64,000 nt of DNA from Eutypella sp. D-1 (Eukaryota; Ascomycota; Sordariomycetes; Xylariales; Diatrypaceae): assembly GCA_023313575.1 (NCBI GenBank), contig JAJTTP010000021.1, positions 434,001 to 498,000 on the forward strand, given 5' to 3'. The notes beneath the pieces were generated by a model. The model had not been told where the DNA came from and searched no databases. It was given only the letters and a program-made list of their open reading frames with translations. The position numbers and the translations under genes are program-made. Shown here in pieces: positions 46,474-56,831 of this stretch. Positions within the stretch are counted from its first letter, which is position 1, and the number at the start of each line of letters is the position of its first letter.

Positions 46474-47667
46474 TCACCCTAGCGCGAAGCACACAATGAA
46501 AACCAACAGCAACGCCCCCGCCGTCGCCCTGTGCCCGCCGCTCGCTGCCGCCACTACACCCGTCTCCGAGGCCGTGGCGGGCTGTGTGGTGGTATTCCCA
46601 GCCCCGCCCCGGCTGGGGTACACCGTCAGCAGCGTATCTGGTGGCGCGGGCTGTGTGTCGCCCGGTGGTGGTCTGCTGGGGTCGGGACGCGTGGTGTTGT
46701 TGTTGTTGTTGTGGGGTATTGTTGGTGTTGGGTGTGTCACTAGTGGTGGTGGGGCGCCTCCTCCCTCTGTCGGGTTTTGTGTGTTCGGTGGGCGTCCCCA
46801 TGGGTCGGCTTCTGCTGCTGATGTCTCGGCGCTCGGGGACTCGTTTTCTGCTCCTCCCTCGGCGGTGGGGGCGTCTTCTGCGTCTGGATTGTCGTTTCCC
46901 TCCAGTGGGTTTGGGGCTGTTTCTCCGTTGCTTGATGCGCTGGTGTCAGAGCCGGTTGGAAACGCGACATCGGTGTCGCCTCCACCCGGTCCCGTGTCCG
47001 CTGTGTTGTCGGACCCGTAAGGCGCAGGCGCGGATTCGGGAGGCGCAGCCCCGACATCTCCCCCGCCCACCACAGGCGCCGGCGGAGGCGTCGGCGTGAA
47101 GCCATCGAGGTACGGACGGCCAGCGCTCGGGAAAGTGACAGTAGCGACGAGGGGCCCACCGTCCGCACCCACAATACCGCAGGCCCCGCACGTCTCGACG
47201 GCGGTGGTGAAGCCGTAGGGCACGCGCGTAGGAGCCGCGAAGCCGGGGAGCGAGGAGAGGCCGACGTAGGTCTCGGTGACGGTGTACGCCTGGGCCGTGA
47301 GCCCCGTCGCGCACAGCACGCTGAACGTCGCCGTGTACACGCTCGTCAGCGTGCACGTCGCGCAGTCGCACCCCGCGCACGCCGGCATCGTGTATTCCAC
47401 CTGGCCCGGTCCCGGGTTCGGCCGCCCGCCTTGGAGTCCCTCCGCTGGTGGATGATGATCTGGCGCCATACTGGGTGCCGATGGTGCGCCGCCCGCGAGG
47501 TCGAAACATGATGTCACCACCGCCGTCGTGTACGAGACCTGCTGCGCGGACGCGACCACGGCACCGAGAATCAAGGTGTGCAGGCGTGCGATGAGACGCG
47601 ACGACCCCGGGGAACGATGACGTCCCTTAGTCCTGGCAGCCAGTCTCATGGCCGCTGTCGTATGCAT
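46474..47667 (-). CDS. Secreted, GPI-anchor-type cell-wall protein
   Basis: A 397-residue intronless ORF. A hydrophobic leader (LHTLILGAVVASAQQ) follows a basic start; an alternative start is the methionine at residue 7. The N-terminal third is Cys-containing (CFDLAGG, CAGCDCATCTL, CGACGIV) and Thr/Val-rich, resembling fungal wall proteins with repeated TxT[AV]T stretches. The middle is Ser/Pro/Gly/Asp-rich and low in complexity. The C-terminus ends in a hydrophobic ATAGALLLVFIVCFALG after a small-residue region, the shape of a GPI-attachment signal. No catalytic domain is recognised. Antisense frames of up to 174 codons mirror its biased composition and are not genes. Confidence 0.72.
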   Translation of the reverse strand: MHTTAAMRLAARTKGRHRSPGSSRLIARLHTLILGAVVASAQQVSYTTAVVTSCFDLAGGAPSAPSMAPDHHPPAEGLQGGRPNPGPGQVEYTMPACAGCDCATCTLTSVYTATFSVLCATGLTAQAYTVTETYVGLSSLPGFAAPTRVPYGFTTAVETCGACGIVGADGGPLVATVTFPSAGRPYLDGFTPTPPPAPVVGGGDVGAAPPESAPAPYGSDNTADTGPGGGDTDVAFPTGSDTSASSNGETAPNPLEGNDNPDAEDAPTAEGGAENESPSAETSAAEADPWGRPPNTQNPTEGGGAPPPLVTHPTPTIPHNNNNNTTRPDPSRPPPGDTQPAPPDTLLTVYPSRGGAGNTTTQPATASETGVVAAASGGHRATAGALLLVFIVCFALG

Positions 47668-48622
47668 GAGATGGTTGGCTGTCTATCGCTGAGTCCGGAC
47701 AGCGCAGGGGGGATTGGAATTCTCGAGGCCTAACGAGCCCCTGTTTCCCCGCTGAGACGTTGCTATTATATCAACTCTGGGATTCTTGCGGCTGGTAATC
47801 ATCTCATATGAGGACGCATTCCTGTCTTCGCTATGCGGCTCTTGTGCTGGTGTCGACTAAAGGGGGCGGTAGTAGGCACTGCCAATCGACGCGACATAAC
47901 TTTTATTTCCCCTGTCCTTGGGGAATTAAACATCTCTCGATCTTGCCGTCATAGAAAGGTGGTCTGGGAGATTAACATTCCCATGCTGCTTTCGGCCTCT
48001 GTCGTTGTTTGTGTGCGGATAGTCAGGGGTAGATAGCGGGTAGAATGTCTCACACAGCTTTTTCCCCGCGAGACATTTATAATCAGCCGCCATGCCTTCC
48101 TCATTGTCAAGTGCGTCGTTGTAATCTTAGAGGCGGGCGGCGAAGGCATTTTTCTATAAATTATAAACAAAATCATCCCCATACTCTCATGGAAACGCTG
48201 ACTTCTACTGTTGACCTGCAGGTTTTATGTGACCGTGATATGCACGCACCATAGGAGGTCTCGGCGTTTATCAGCATATCGGTCACATCACGGAACTTGT
48301 AATCAAGTTCATGTCAATGGAAGCGGTATATTGCTGCCTGGACCATCCCTGCACAAGAGCTCATCTCGGTGCATTCTGATTGGCGTGGAGGAGTCTACAC
48401 TATGACTATGCCGCGCCAAGTAGGCGGAGGACTCATCTAGACTGTGAGTAGGATTTACAGTAAGTTGATATCTGGCGATGTAAGCGCTAGATCCTCATGT
48501 AACGCAGGAGCCTAATCAACGGGCGCTTCTTTATAAAGCTTCATATGTTGTTTTGGACCTATTCGACGTTACTTCTCAGTATTCAAATTATTCCACAACA
48601 TACTTCGACTAGTTACCCAGCA
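47668..48622. promoter_or_regulatory. Divergent intergenic region
   Basis: This region separates the GPI-type protein start (minus) from the acetyltransferase start (plus). No supported ORF or RNA gene. Confidence 0.4.
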
Positions 48623-49400
48623 ATGTCTACAACTACAGCCTCAGTGCAGCGGAAGGTAGAGCCCGCGGTGGAGTCCGATTTCCCGCATCTGGTGAATATT
48701 TGGTACGATGCCTGGCCCAGCAAAGAAGCTAGGGCTATGCTTCCAGACAAGCCAGGCGGTCGCAGGTGGGTTCGCGAATCGTTTGAGGGGTTCCTCGTTC
48801 CGCCCATCGGGGCAGGCCGTGACACAAAGCTGCTTGTTTCGAGAGACCCAGAAGGTTAGGATCTACGGTCTGTAATACTATACATGCCGTTCTCGTGACT
48901 GAGCCGTTCGCTCTTCCTAGGTATCCCCGCGGCCTTCGCCATCTATCATATATGGCACGCCGGCAGTGACCCATCCCAGAGGTCGTGGAGGGCGCGCTGG
49001 CATTCCGTAGACGGCAACCCGGACATGAACGACGAAGTCCTGCAGAAGTCCTTCGACCCGGTCGATAAGTCCCATGACTTCCTGTTGGAAGACCGGGCGC
49101 ACGTACGTGAGCAACCCTTTCCACCAGGGCCTTTTGATCTTGTAACCAGCTTGACAATGTGTCGATCACCTAGACCTCGAACTACTTGGGACGGCGCCGA
49201 ACCGCCAGAAGCAGGGGCACGGGAAGGCGCTTGTCGAATGGGGAACTGCGCTGGCGGATGAGTTGGGAATCGAGTGCTACCTAGACTCCAGTGTCATTGG
49301 GCGGCCCCTGTATGAGAAGAATGGTTATGTCGCGCGGGATGTGTCGGGCCTTGAGCTGGTTCGTCCTGTGAATCCGATGGTCCGACCAGCAACGGTTTAA
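48623..49400 (+). CDS. GNAT-family N-acetyltransferase, three exons
   Basis: Exons 48623-48854, 48921-49106 and 49174-49400 give 214 residues. The ATG at 48623 (MSTTTASVQRKVEPAVESDFPHL) is preferred to one 26 codons earlier because the upstream piece resembles untranslated sequence. The acetyl-CoA signature is LELLGTAPNRQKQGHGKAL, i.e. motif A with the Q-x-x-G-x-G pyrophosphate loop, then a substrate-side YLDSSVIGRPLYEKNGY, matching the 'LEASxxGxxLYExxGF' pattern of fungal small-molecule acetyltransferases. This split form is best placed among uncharacterised cytosolic GNAT enzymes; the substrate is unknown. It is convergent with the ATPase gene, with 100 bp between stop codons. Confidence 0.85.
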
Positions 49401-49500
49401 GAATCTGGATCGGTGCTGAGGGGAGTATGCTCCGGCGCACTACAACAGCCACACTACCAACTTCTTATAATACATATTGTCCATGCATTCGCATCACACC

Positions 49501-52245
49501 CTAAGTGCTTTTGGTTTTGCCGTTTCCCTTTTCCTCTTCTGCCTTTTCCACTTCTGCCTTTTCCGCTTCTGCCTTTTCCGCTTCTGCCTTTTCCGCTTCT
49601 GCCTTTTCCTCTCCAGACTTCACCGCGCCTTCATCATGGGCTTCTTCCTTCGTCTCCGACTCCCTCTCTACATCTTCCATACCTTGTTTCGTTCTTTCTA
49701 CCTCAGATTGCAGGGCCTCTTGGTCCGCAGATGGGTCTTTCCTAGACTTTGAGGGTTTCGCGTCCCCCTTCTTCTTGTCCTCCTTCTTCTTGTCCTCCTT
49801 CTTCTTGTCCTCCTTCTTCTTGTCCTCCTTCTTCTTGTCTTCTCTCACACCCTCCTCCGTCGCCATTTCCGATTCCTCGAATCTCTTCATCCTCTCTGCC
49901 ATCAGCTCCCCTATCTGCTTAGCTCGCTTCTTTTGAGCTAGGCGTAAATTCCTCTGGTTGACGCGCGAGACAAATTAGCAAAGCATTAACCACTAGAAAT
50001 GCAGGGGCGAAGTAGAAAAGAAGTGTAGGAGCCTATGGTGCGTTGGTGGGATTCCTTACTATATGGCTGTCGATGAAGAAGGCAAATCGGTTATTTAATT
50101 CCTTCTTTTTGCTCATCATATCTCTGAGGTCTTGGCCAAATCCCGCCAACACAAAGCGTATGAAGTTTTCCTTGCCCTTCTTTTCTAGCGCCGAGTAGGC
50201 CCCCCAGCCTAGGGATTCGGCATCATGCAAGGCTAGTTCTATGACTTGTAGGAGAGTCGGTGACTTTGAGCCGTGAATCGGCCGCTGAAGCGCCTCGACT
50301 AACTGCTTACTGGGGGGCTTCGGTTCTTTATCGAGCACACTCATTACGCGTCGATTTCCACTGATAACACTTTTAAGTGGTTCATCCGCACTTCCCATCT
50401 GGTTGTCGCTGTTGTCAACCTCGTCACTTGCAGCTTCAATTAGCTCCCTTCTTAACATTTTCCAGCTTTTTGGGGATCCTCTTCGCTTGTCACTTCCGTC
50501 GCCTTTCTGGTTGGCCTTCTCTCCCTTATTGACTACGAACATCGGAATCTCCTCGGGCTCGTCGGGTACGGAGTCGGCATATATATCCGCAGCCATTATG
50601 CTCTTGCCGCCGTCTGCGGTCAGGCGTTTGCGGACTCGGATATTGACGTAGTCATCATCGAGCGATCTCGGCCACCGGGCCATGTGGGGGGACTCGTCAT
50701 GAATATCCATCTGTGCCGTCGGGCAGAAAAGAAGCGCCTGCCCCGTGCGGAGGCCGACGATCGTCCTAAACAGAGTGTTCTCATTTCCAGGGTCCGTGCT
50801 GTTGGCGCCTGCGAGATGCTGCTTGAGTACTTCGTACCAGTTCGGTGAGAGGAAGCGATGCACGAATGTTGCGTTAGCGAGAGCAATGAGCTTGGGCGAC
50901 AGTGTAGGTTCCTGGGTAGCGATGGCAACCCGCGTCCCCGTGTGTCTCTGCTGGCGGATAACCGAGACCAGTTCCTCCGTAAGAACGCGTGCCTCGCCGG
51001 ATTTAGAAAGAAACTAGTCACGGTCAGATATCTCTCAGCTCTTTCCGTAGGGCGCATTTTTATAATCGCCTTATAATCATGGTATCTTACCTTATGGGCT
51101 TCGTCCATAGCCACAATGCGCCCACATTTGTTCCGCTGCTCGAGAAATAATGACAAAGATATTGCAAAGATCGTGCAGGCTTCGTCAGAACTTATGAAGG
51201 GGTCGCTAAGATCAACAATGGTCAACGATCCCGGTTCGAAAGCCCATATATCCTCCTCAGACTTTGCTGGACGGGTCGATGTCGTCAGGTGAGAGGGTTC
51301 CATGAAGGTGTCCAGAAGCTGGAGACGGAGGTCCAGAGGGGCCTTTTGTCCTGACAGCCATTTAGCTTTCGCGAGGCGCTCACGGAATCCCGTATAGGTG
51401 AATTGTTCCCCTTCCATAGCCATTTGTCGGACTATGGACATTACAATCTCCATGTACAAGGGAGTCTTCTCGGATGTTGGGTCGACGGCCATAAGCTTTA
51501 GAATTCTCGCGACATCTAACTGGTTCTCTTCTAGATATAGGGGTAGCACTTTGGGTCGCGGGCTTCCAGGTGGTAGACCCGGTAGATTGTTATATAAGCG
51601 CTTCATTGCCCATATGTTCGATGGCGACACGAGAATATTCACCGGGATGCCCGAGGAGCATAGGTAGGCAGCTTCGCATAGCTGGGTAGTACTTTGACTT
51701 GAGTAACTGTCGTAATGCATCACAAGGCCCGCTAAAGGGCTAGGGAGGACGCCAGCCTCATGATTAGGGACGAGGGCGTTCTCTAAAAGACAGCAGAGGG
51801 TATGACTTTTCCCCGCCCCTTGAGATCCACAGATGAAAGCGGACCATGGCATGTTGACGTTGCCCATCACGAGGCGGTCCTCCTCTGGGATGGAAGCGTC
51901 ATCCTTTTCCTCGCGGAGACCGATCAGCCCGTACTGGGGAACGATGTCTGAGGTCTGTTTCTTTGGAGGCAACTCTGATTGCACAAACTTTTCAACGGCT
52001 GACGTGAAAATCGGTGTGTTCTTGAAGCTTTGAGATAGCAATCTATGGGAAGAGCCTGTGCGCTGCTTCTCGTTGATATCTTCGTCGTTAACAAAGGCCA
52101 GTAGCTTGGAGTACTTCGATTCCTGGGATTCCGGGGTGGCATCTGCAGAAGACAGCGATTCGTTGCGGAACAGCCGCTTATTCTCAAAAGACCCCCTGAG
52201 GACTGCCAATGGTCTGTGGACAGTCCTCGTATTCCGGCCTAGCAT
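49501..52245 (-). CDS. HerA/FtsK-like P-loop ATPase with a repetitive charged tail, three exons
   Basis: Exons 51091-52245, 50060-51013 and 49501-49953 (all phase 0, GT..AG) give 853 residues. Walker A is GSQGAGKS at 140-147. Walker B is RIVAMDEAHK ending at residue 385, split by intron 1 from FLSKSGEARVL. A sensor-like RVAIATQEP follows at about 413-421, then LANATFVHRFLS and LRTGQALLFCPTA. That succession (strand-DE, ATQ.P, thin 'G.A+' hairpin) resembles HerA/FtsK/VirD4-type ATPases that move DNA or proteins through a ring. No TM segment is seen. The tail is a charged helix with about six EDKKK-type and five EKAEA-type 5-residue repeats, encoded by 15-bp tandem units at about 49765-49850 and 49534-49609. 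Substrate and partners are unknown; the ORF looks intact. Confidence 0.8.
49534..49609. repeat. 15-bp tandem repeat encoding EKAEA units
   Basis: About five head-to-tail copies of a CTTCTGCCTTTTCCG-type unit, in frame within the ATPase tail. Confidence 0.8.
49765..49850. repeat. 15-bp tandem repeat encoding EDKKK units
   Basis: About five to six nearly identical copies of a TTCTTGTCCTCCTTC-type unit, in frame within the ATPase tail. The near-identity suggests recent slippage. Confidence 0.85.
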
Positions 52246-53088
52246 GTCTGCTAGGAGCTGTCTACAGCACCCGACACACTAATATAGATCTACAGGTCGG
52301 TAGGTGTAACGATAAAAATTGGATTGGGAGAGATTGCGATGTTAACCAATTTGGCACTCAGCTCCTGTGCCTCCAAGTTGCTGGGATAGTCAGTCAGGGG
52401 TACCTATGTGGCCGATTGCAGGTTCAACAGCGGTTGTGGGGTTAGAGGAAGAGATATAGAAATATCAAATTTCCAGGATTATGGAAGTCTGCAAGATAAC
52501 GGACTCTCTAGATACTGGTCGTTGTATGACTCTCCTGGCTAAGGCGGGTGTGGGTTGGACATAGTTCGTAATTGTTCTTGTATTCATCTGAGAGTATCGC
52601 TCTTAGGAATTTTTATTTTTTTGGCGATAACCCGGCAGAACGCCACATCTATTTACGCCACAGTTTCCTATGTAGTGGTACCTGCTCTTATTAGCTGGAA
52701 TTGACAAACAAACACCCTTGAGTAACAAATGGAAAAAGAACATAGAATCCAATATTAAAATAAACTACCTAGTAGGAGTATATAATGCTTCCAGGTTGTA
52801 TATGCCTACCTTAGGTACCTAAGTGTGTAAGTATTTCACCATAACGCTCGCTTCGCTTCGTAAAGGTATAACCACAAAAGCTACGAAGTACAGAGCCAGG
52901 GGTTGAATACACTAAGCGTACGAAGTACTGTCAAAACTTAGGCAGTTATACTGCTGAACGTATCCAATTCGTAACCAAACAACCCATTTTGATGGCCATT
53001 ATTTACGAGAAGGGAGTAATCATTTCAGTGCTTCTAAACTTGCAATTTTCAATTTGACCCGAACTTTTTTCCATCGCGCAGGTACCGC
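52246..53088. other. Intergenic, no gene seen
   Basis: This stretch lies between the ATPase start and the Ppo 3' end. It contains the 12-bp palindrome TTAGGTACCTAA at 52811-52822 and an AT-rich stretch. No supported frame. Confidence 0.45.
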
Positions 53089-56000
53089 TCATTTCGACGT
53101 CCTCGAATGAGACGAGAACACTTCCGTCTTGTTCACAATATGCTCCACATGTTGCATACTGTGCTCTGAAACCGCAGAAGCCGCCGATGCCAAGCTTCCG
53201 ATCAGATCCAATCTATCCCCTCTCCCCAAGTCTTGCTCCCCGTGCCGCCTCTTCCTCTCCCGCTCCTCCAGCTCTGGGTCGCGCCATACACCTTTCCCAA
53301 GACTAGAGCAGTGTACCTTCCAAGTACTAGCTTCAAAGGTGAGGTAGCTCCAGCTCTCGTTAAGATAGCATCGCTCAGTGCCGACGACAATACTCTTAAC
53401 CATACCCATAGTACCCGGTGCCGGCCGGAGCTCCTTGAGCCCGGCAGCGAGCTTAACGAGTCCACTAATGAGCGCCAAGGCAACTTCACGGCCCCCGCAA
53501 GCGTGCATCCCGGTACCGAAGGGGGTCAGACTCTGCGTCCGCGAGGGTCGGAATTCTGTGGGAGCTTCGACAGCTGTGGCGTCACGCACAGCGTGGCCCT
53601 ATAAGCAGAACATATCAGCCATGGTCCCTGAAAAGGGGAGACTTAGACAGGTTGAAGGGGAATACGTACAAACATGATGACGACGGCGTCACCCGGGTTG
53701 ATCTTCTGACCCTGAACAACAGCGGATGTGGTCGCAATACGCACGTCACGCTGGGAGGTGGTCAGACGCATTGCTTCAATCACATAAGCGCGGATCGTCT
53801 TGTCGTCCCCGCGCACAGCAAGATCTTGCACCTTGGACCAGATGGACGTGTTCTCGGGCGCGAGGAAGAACTGCATGATCTCGCAGTAAGCGGTGACAGG
53901 GACGGCGATGGCACCGAAAGCGTTCAGCCAAAGCGCGTCGACAGTTTTGTCGATAGACCCGCCGTAACCCTCAAGCAAGGTCTCCACGATTTTCAGACCA
54001 CAGGATCGCAGTGACCCGGTCTTAACCGAGCCCTTGCGCGCCATAAGCGACGACGCGAAAAACGAGAGGAGCGAGCGCGGAGGGCCGTGCACGGCGTCGT
54101 TGATGAGCTCCTTGCTGGACTTTATGACGATATCTGCACTCTCACGCGCCCAGCGACGCCGGTTCCAGGCCAGTGCCGGGTCGTTGTTGTTAGCACCCCA
54201 CGTGCGGATATTCGAGAGATGCTTGTATAGATCAGCCTCGCACAAGCTACCCTTAGGATTCTCCGGAGTCTTAAGGTCGAAGTAGAAGATATCGGCGATT
54301 AGCCGGGCATTGAGCGGAATGGCAATGTCACGCAGAAGGTCAACCTGGTAGAGCCCATCTTTCATCTTGAACAGCTCTTGCTCCAACAGAGCCTTTCCCT
54401 GTGTGGCGATGAAGTCTGCCATTATCTGGGGGAAGTCAGGAGTGCTTGCGAAAGCCTTCTGAAGGAGCTTCTTGTCGGCTGCATTCTCGGGCTTGTCACC
54501 TGCGAGCATGTACCAGCTGCAGTCTTTCTCCCCCGGGAACATATCGTTGATAGCAGCAAGCCAGGGCACCACGAAGCGCTTGTTATCCTCCAAGACCTCA
54601 CGGGCAGCGGCCTGAGTAGTCAGCACGACTTTGCGCCTGGGGGGCTTTGGGTCGGCAGTCGTGTACTGCTTGATTGTTCCTATTTCCGTCGCGATCTGCT
54701 GGTTCATCTTCTTCGTGAACATAGGCTGCATGATGTGAAGAGAGTTGTATGGAAACCATTCGGGGACACCACGCTGGATGAGCCTGTACATCATTGAACC
54801 ACCAAGGGTCTTGTAATCTTGTTGCACCTCATTATAACCCCAGGCCGTGAGATTTGACACGGTGTAGTCGATGGTGTTAAAGCGATCGGATCGGACGAGC
54901 GTCACGGCATCCGAGAGAATAGCTCGGCCGACCGAGTATGTAGGCATGATACCGCAGCCGGGATCCATGGCGGGCTTGATATCCTCAATCATGAGACCAG
55001 GATAGAGCTCCACCATATCGGGGTGGGTGTAGAGTTTCTCCAGGATGTTCTGGATATCCTTATCAGAGTTGATCTCCTTGAATTCAGTATACCGCTTGAG
55101 GCCGAAGAAGTCGCGGAACTCGTTTAAGGACGCAACTTGCCACTTGCGTGCCTGCAGCACACCGAGAATCTCGACAACGCGAAGTGCCTTTGGTATCCGG
55201 CGAGCCCCGAAGCATCCGGCGGGATCCTCCATACTCTCCTTGAGAATTCGGACGAGGTCTTCATCACGGAAGCGACCATCTTCTTGGCGCTGCAGACCGT
55301 CAAAGGTGCGCTTGCTGGGGTCCGGGTCGGTCCGCTTCTCGAATGCCATAAGCCCCTCTTTCAAGTCAAGTGGGGTGAGTCCGCTCAGTGTCTCTGGGGT
55401 GCGGTCAGGGAAGACCTCGCAGAAGAATTTGTTTATCCATTTCTCGTCTCTCTTGGAAATACAGGCATGGAATCGATAGAGAAGACTGAACTCCACGCTG
55501 ACTTGGTTGCCGATTCCCCTGGGCGTGCCGTCATCATTGAAATGCTTGCCAATTTCCACTCGTGGATCAAGCGTCCATGAACTGTTGGAATGATGGGTGT
55601 TCGTAATAGCCCGAAGGTAGTCATGAAGACAGATGTTGATGTATAAACCGCCAACAATCAGTCTAGCAGTGTTGAAAAGGTCATGGTCTTGCTTGGCAGT
55701 GGCCTTCGCAACGTCTTCTGCGCTAGCCCCTGGAAGGACTGCAAGTGTGAAGCGGCCCCCTTCATTGATCTTGAGAAGGATGTCGGCAACGTAGTTATGG
55801 AAGCGGCTATAGAGAACCAACATAACATTGACGCCGGGGGGTTGACCGAGGAGACGCTTCTCGGAGAATGTGTCAGGCTTCAATTTTCCTTCCTTCATGG
55901 TTCGGATCTCCAATTGGTCCTTCAGGGAAGATCCATAGAGTGGCGCCAAGTCAAGGTAGGATGAGGTGTCTGAAATGTTCATATTGGTATGGTTTGTGCG

Positions 56001-56831
56001 GAAGATGTCGTGGATAATGATGGATGCATGATAAAACAGCATCGAGGAGATGCCAGCCGGGTTCTCTTTGAAGTTTTGGTCGTCCCGAGCCATCAACATG
56101 TCGAACAACAAGCCTGGATCCGGCTTCACGCCGTGCAGCCGCTTCTCAGTACGGATTGACTTTGCGTATGGGGTGCCAGCTCTACCGAGATCAGGTGATA
56201 AGATGTTGTTATAGCTACCATCGGGAGTGCGGTACTGGAACATGCCATCAGGAGGTTGAGGAACTGCTGCGCGCAAGATCGTCTGCGGGTCCCCTGGGGC
56301 TGGAAACTCAATGGTCGATGTAGATGGCGCTTTCTTAACATCCTCCCGCGGGCCATCCTTGGTCGCGACAATTTCGTACTTGGCATCACCGCCAACATAG
56401 CTCAAGGGCGGATGCTGGAGGTTATCCCATAGCGTGTCAATGAGCTTGTTTGTCAGGTTCCGGCGGACTGCGGAGTCCTGTGGCAGTTTGGTAAGGATAT
56501 TGATGAGCAGTTCGGTGGTGTGTTTCTTGTCATCCAACGGCTCTCCCTTCTTCAACAACTGCTCCACAAGTGGCAGAATCTGCGAGAGCTTGTAATGGCC
56601 ATGCACAGATTTCAAATCCTCCAGGAGAGCTAGAGAGACTGCTTTGGGATCCGCGAACAAGTTGTCAGACCTCTTCCTGGGATCGGCATAATCCTCCCCC
56701 GCTTGGTACTTGGTGTTCATCATATTTTTGGCCTTCGTGGCATCACTCGAGTTATTGTAGACAAGAAACGCAGCGGCTCCTGCAAGTGCTGCAGTGCCAA
56801 TCTCAACACCTCGAGGTATATCGGAGAGCAT
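53089..56831 (-). CDS. Ppo-type fatty-acid dioxygenase fused to a cytochrome P450 domain
   Basis: Exon 1 (53670-56831, 1054 codons) and exon 2 (53089-53598) join in phase 0 to give 1223 residues. The N-terminal half is an animal-type haem peroxidase: distal His274 in IIIHDIFRTN, SDTSSYLDLAPLYG, and catalytic Tyr452 with proximal His455 in EFSLLYRFHACIS. The C-terminal half is a P450 domain with the haem-thiolate loop PFGTGMHACGGREVA (Cys about 1088). Psi-factor-producing oxygenases (PpoA/B/C) oxidise linoleate to 8R- or 10R-hydroperoxides, which the P450 part isomerises to diols that control sporulation. The I-helix region here (NAFGAIAVPVTAYCEI) lacks the ANQxF/Q motif of linoleate diol synthases, so isomerase activity is uncertain. 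The tail after GLKELRPAPG is unusually long and may contain one more intron near 53310. Confidence 0.9.

Noticed and set aside
46496..47099. 171-174-codon plus-strand frames over the GPI-type protein
   Set aside because: They are shadows of the Pro/Thr/Gly-biased minus-strand gene, which has a signal peptide, Cys pattern and GPI-like end; the antisense frames have none.
49505..49936. 143-codon plus-strand frame rich in FFLSS repeats
   Set aside because: It is the antisense of the EDKKK/EKAEA repeat tail, and the tail splices cleanly onto the ATPase gene.
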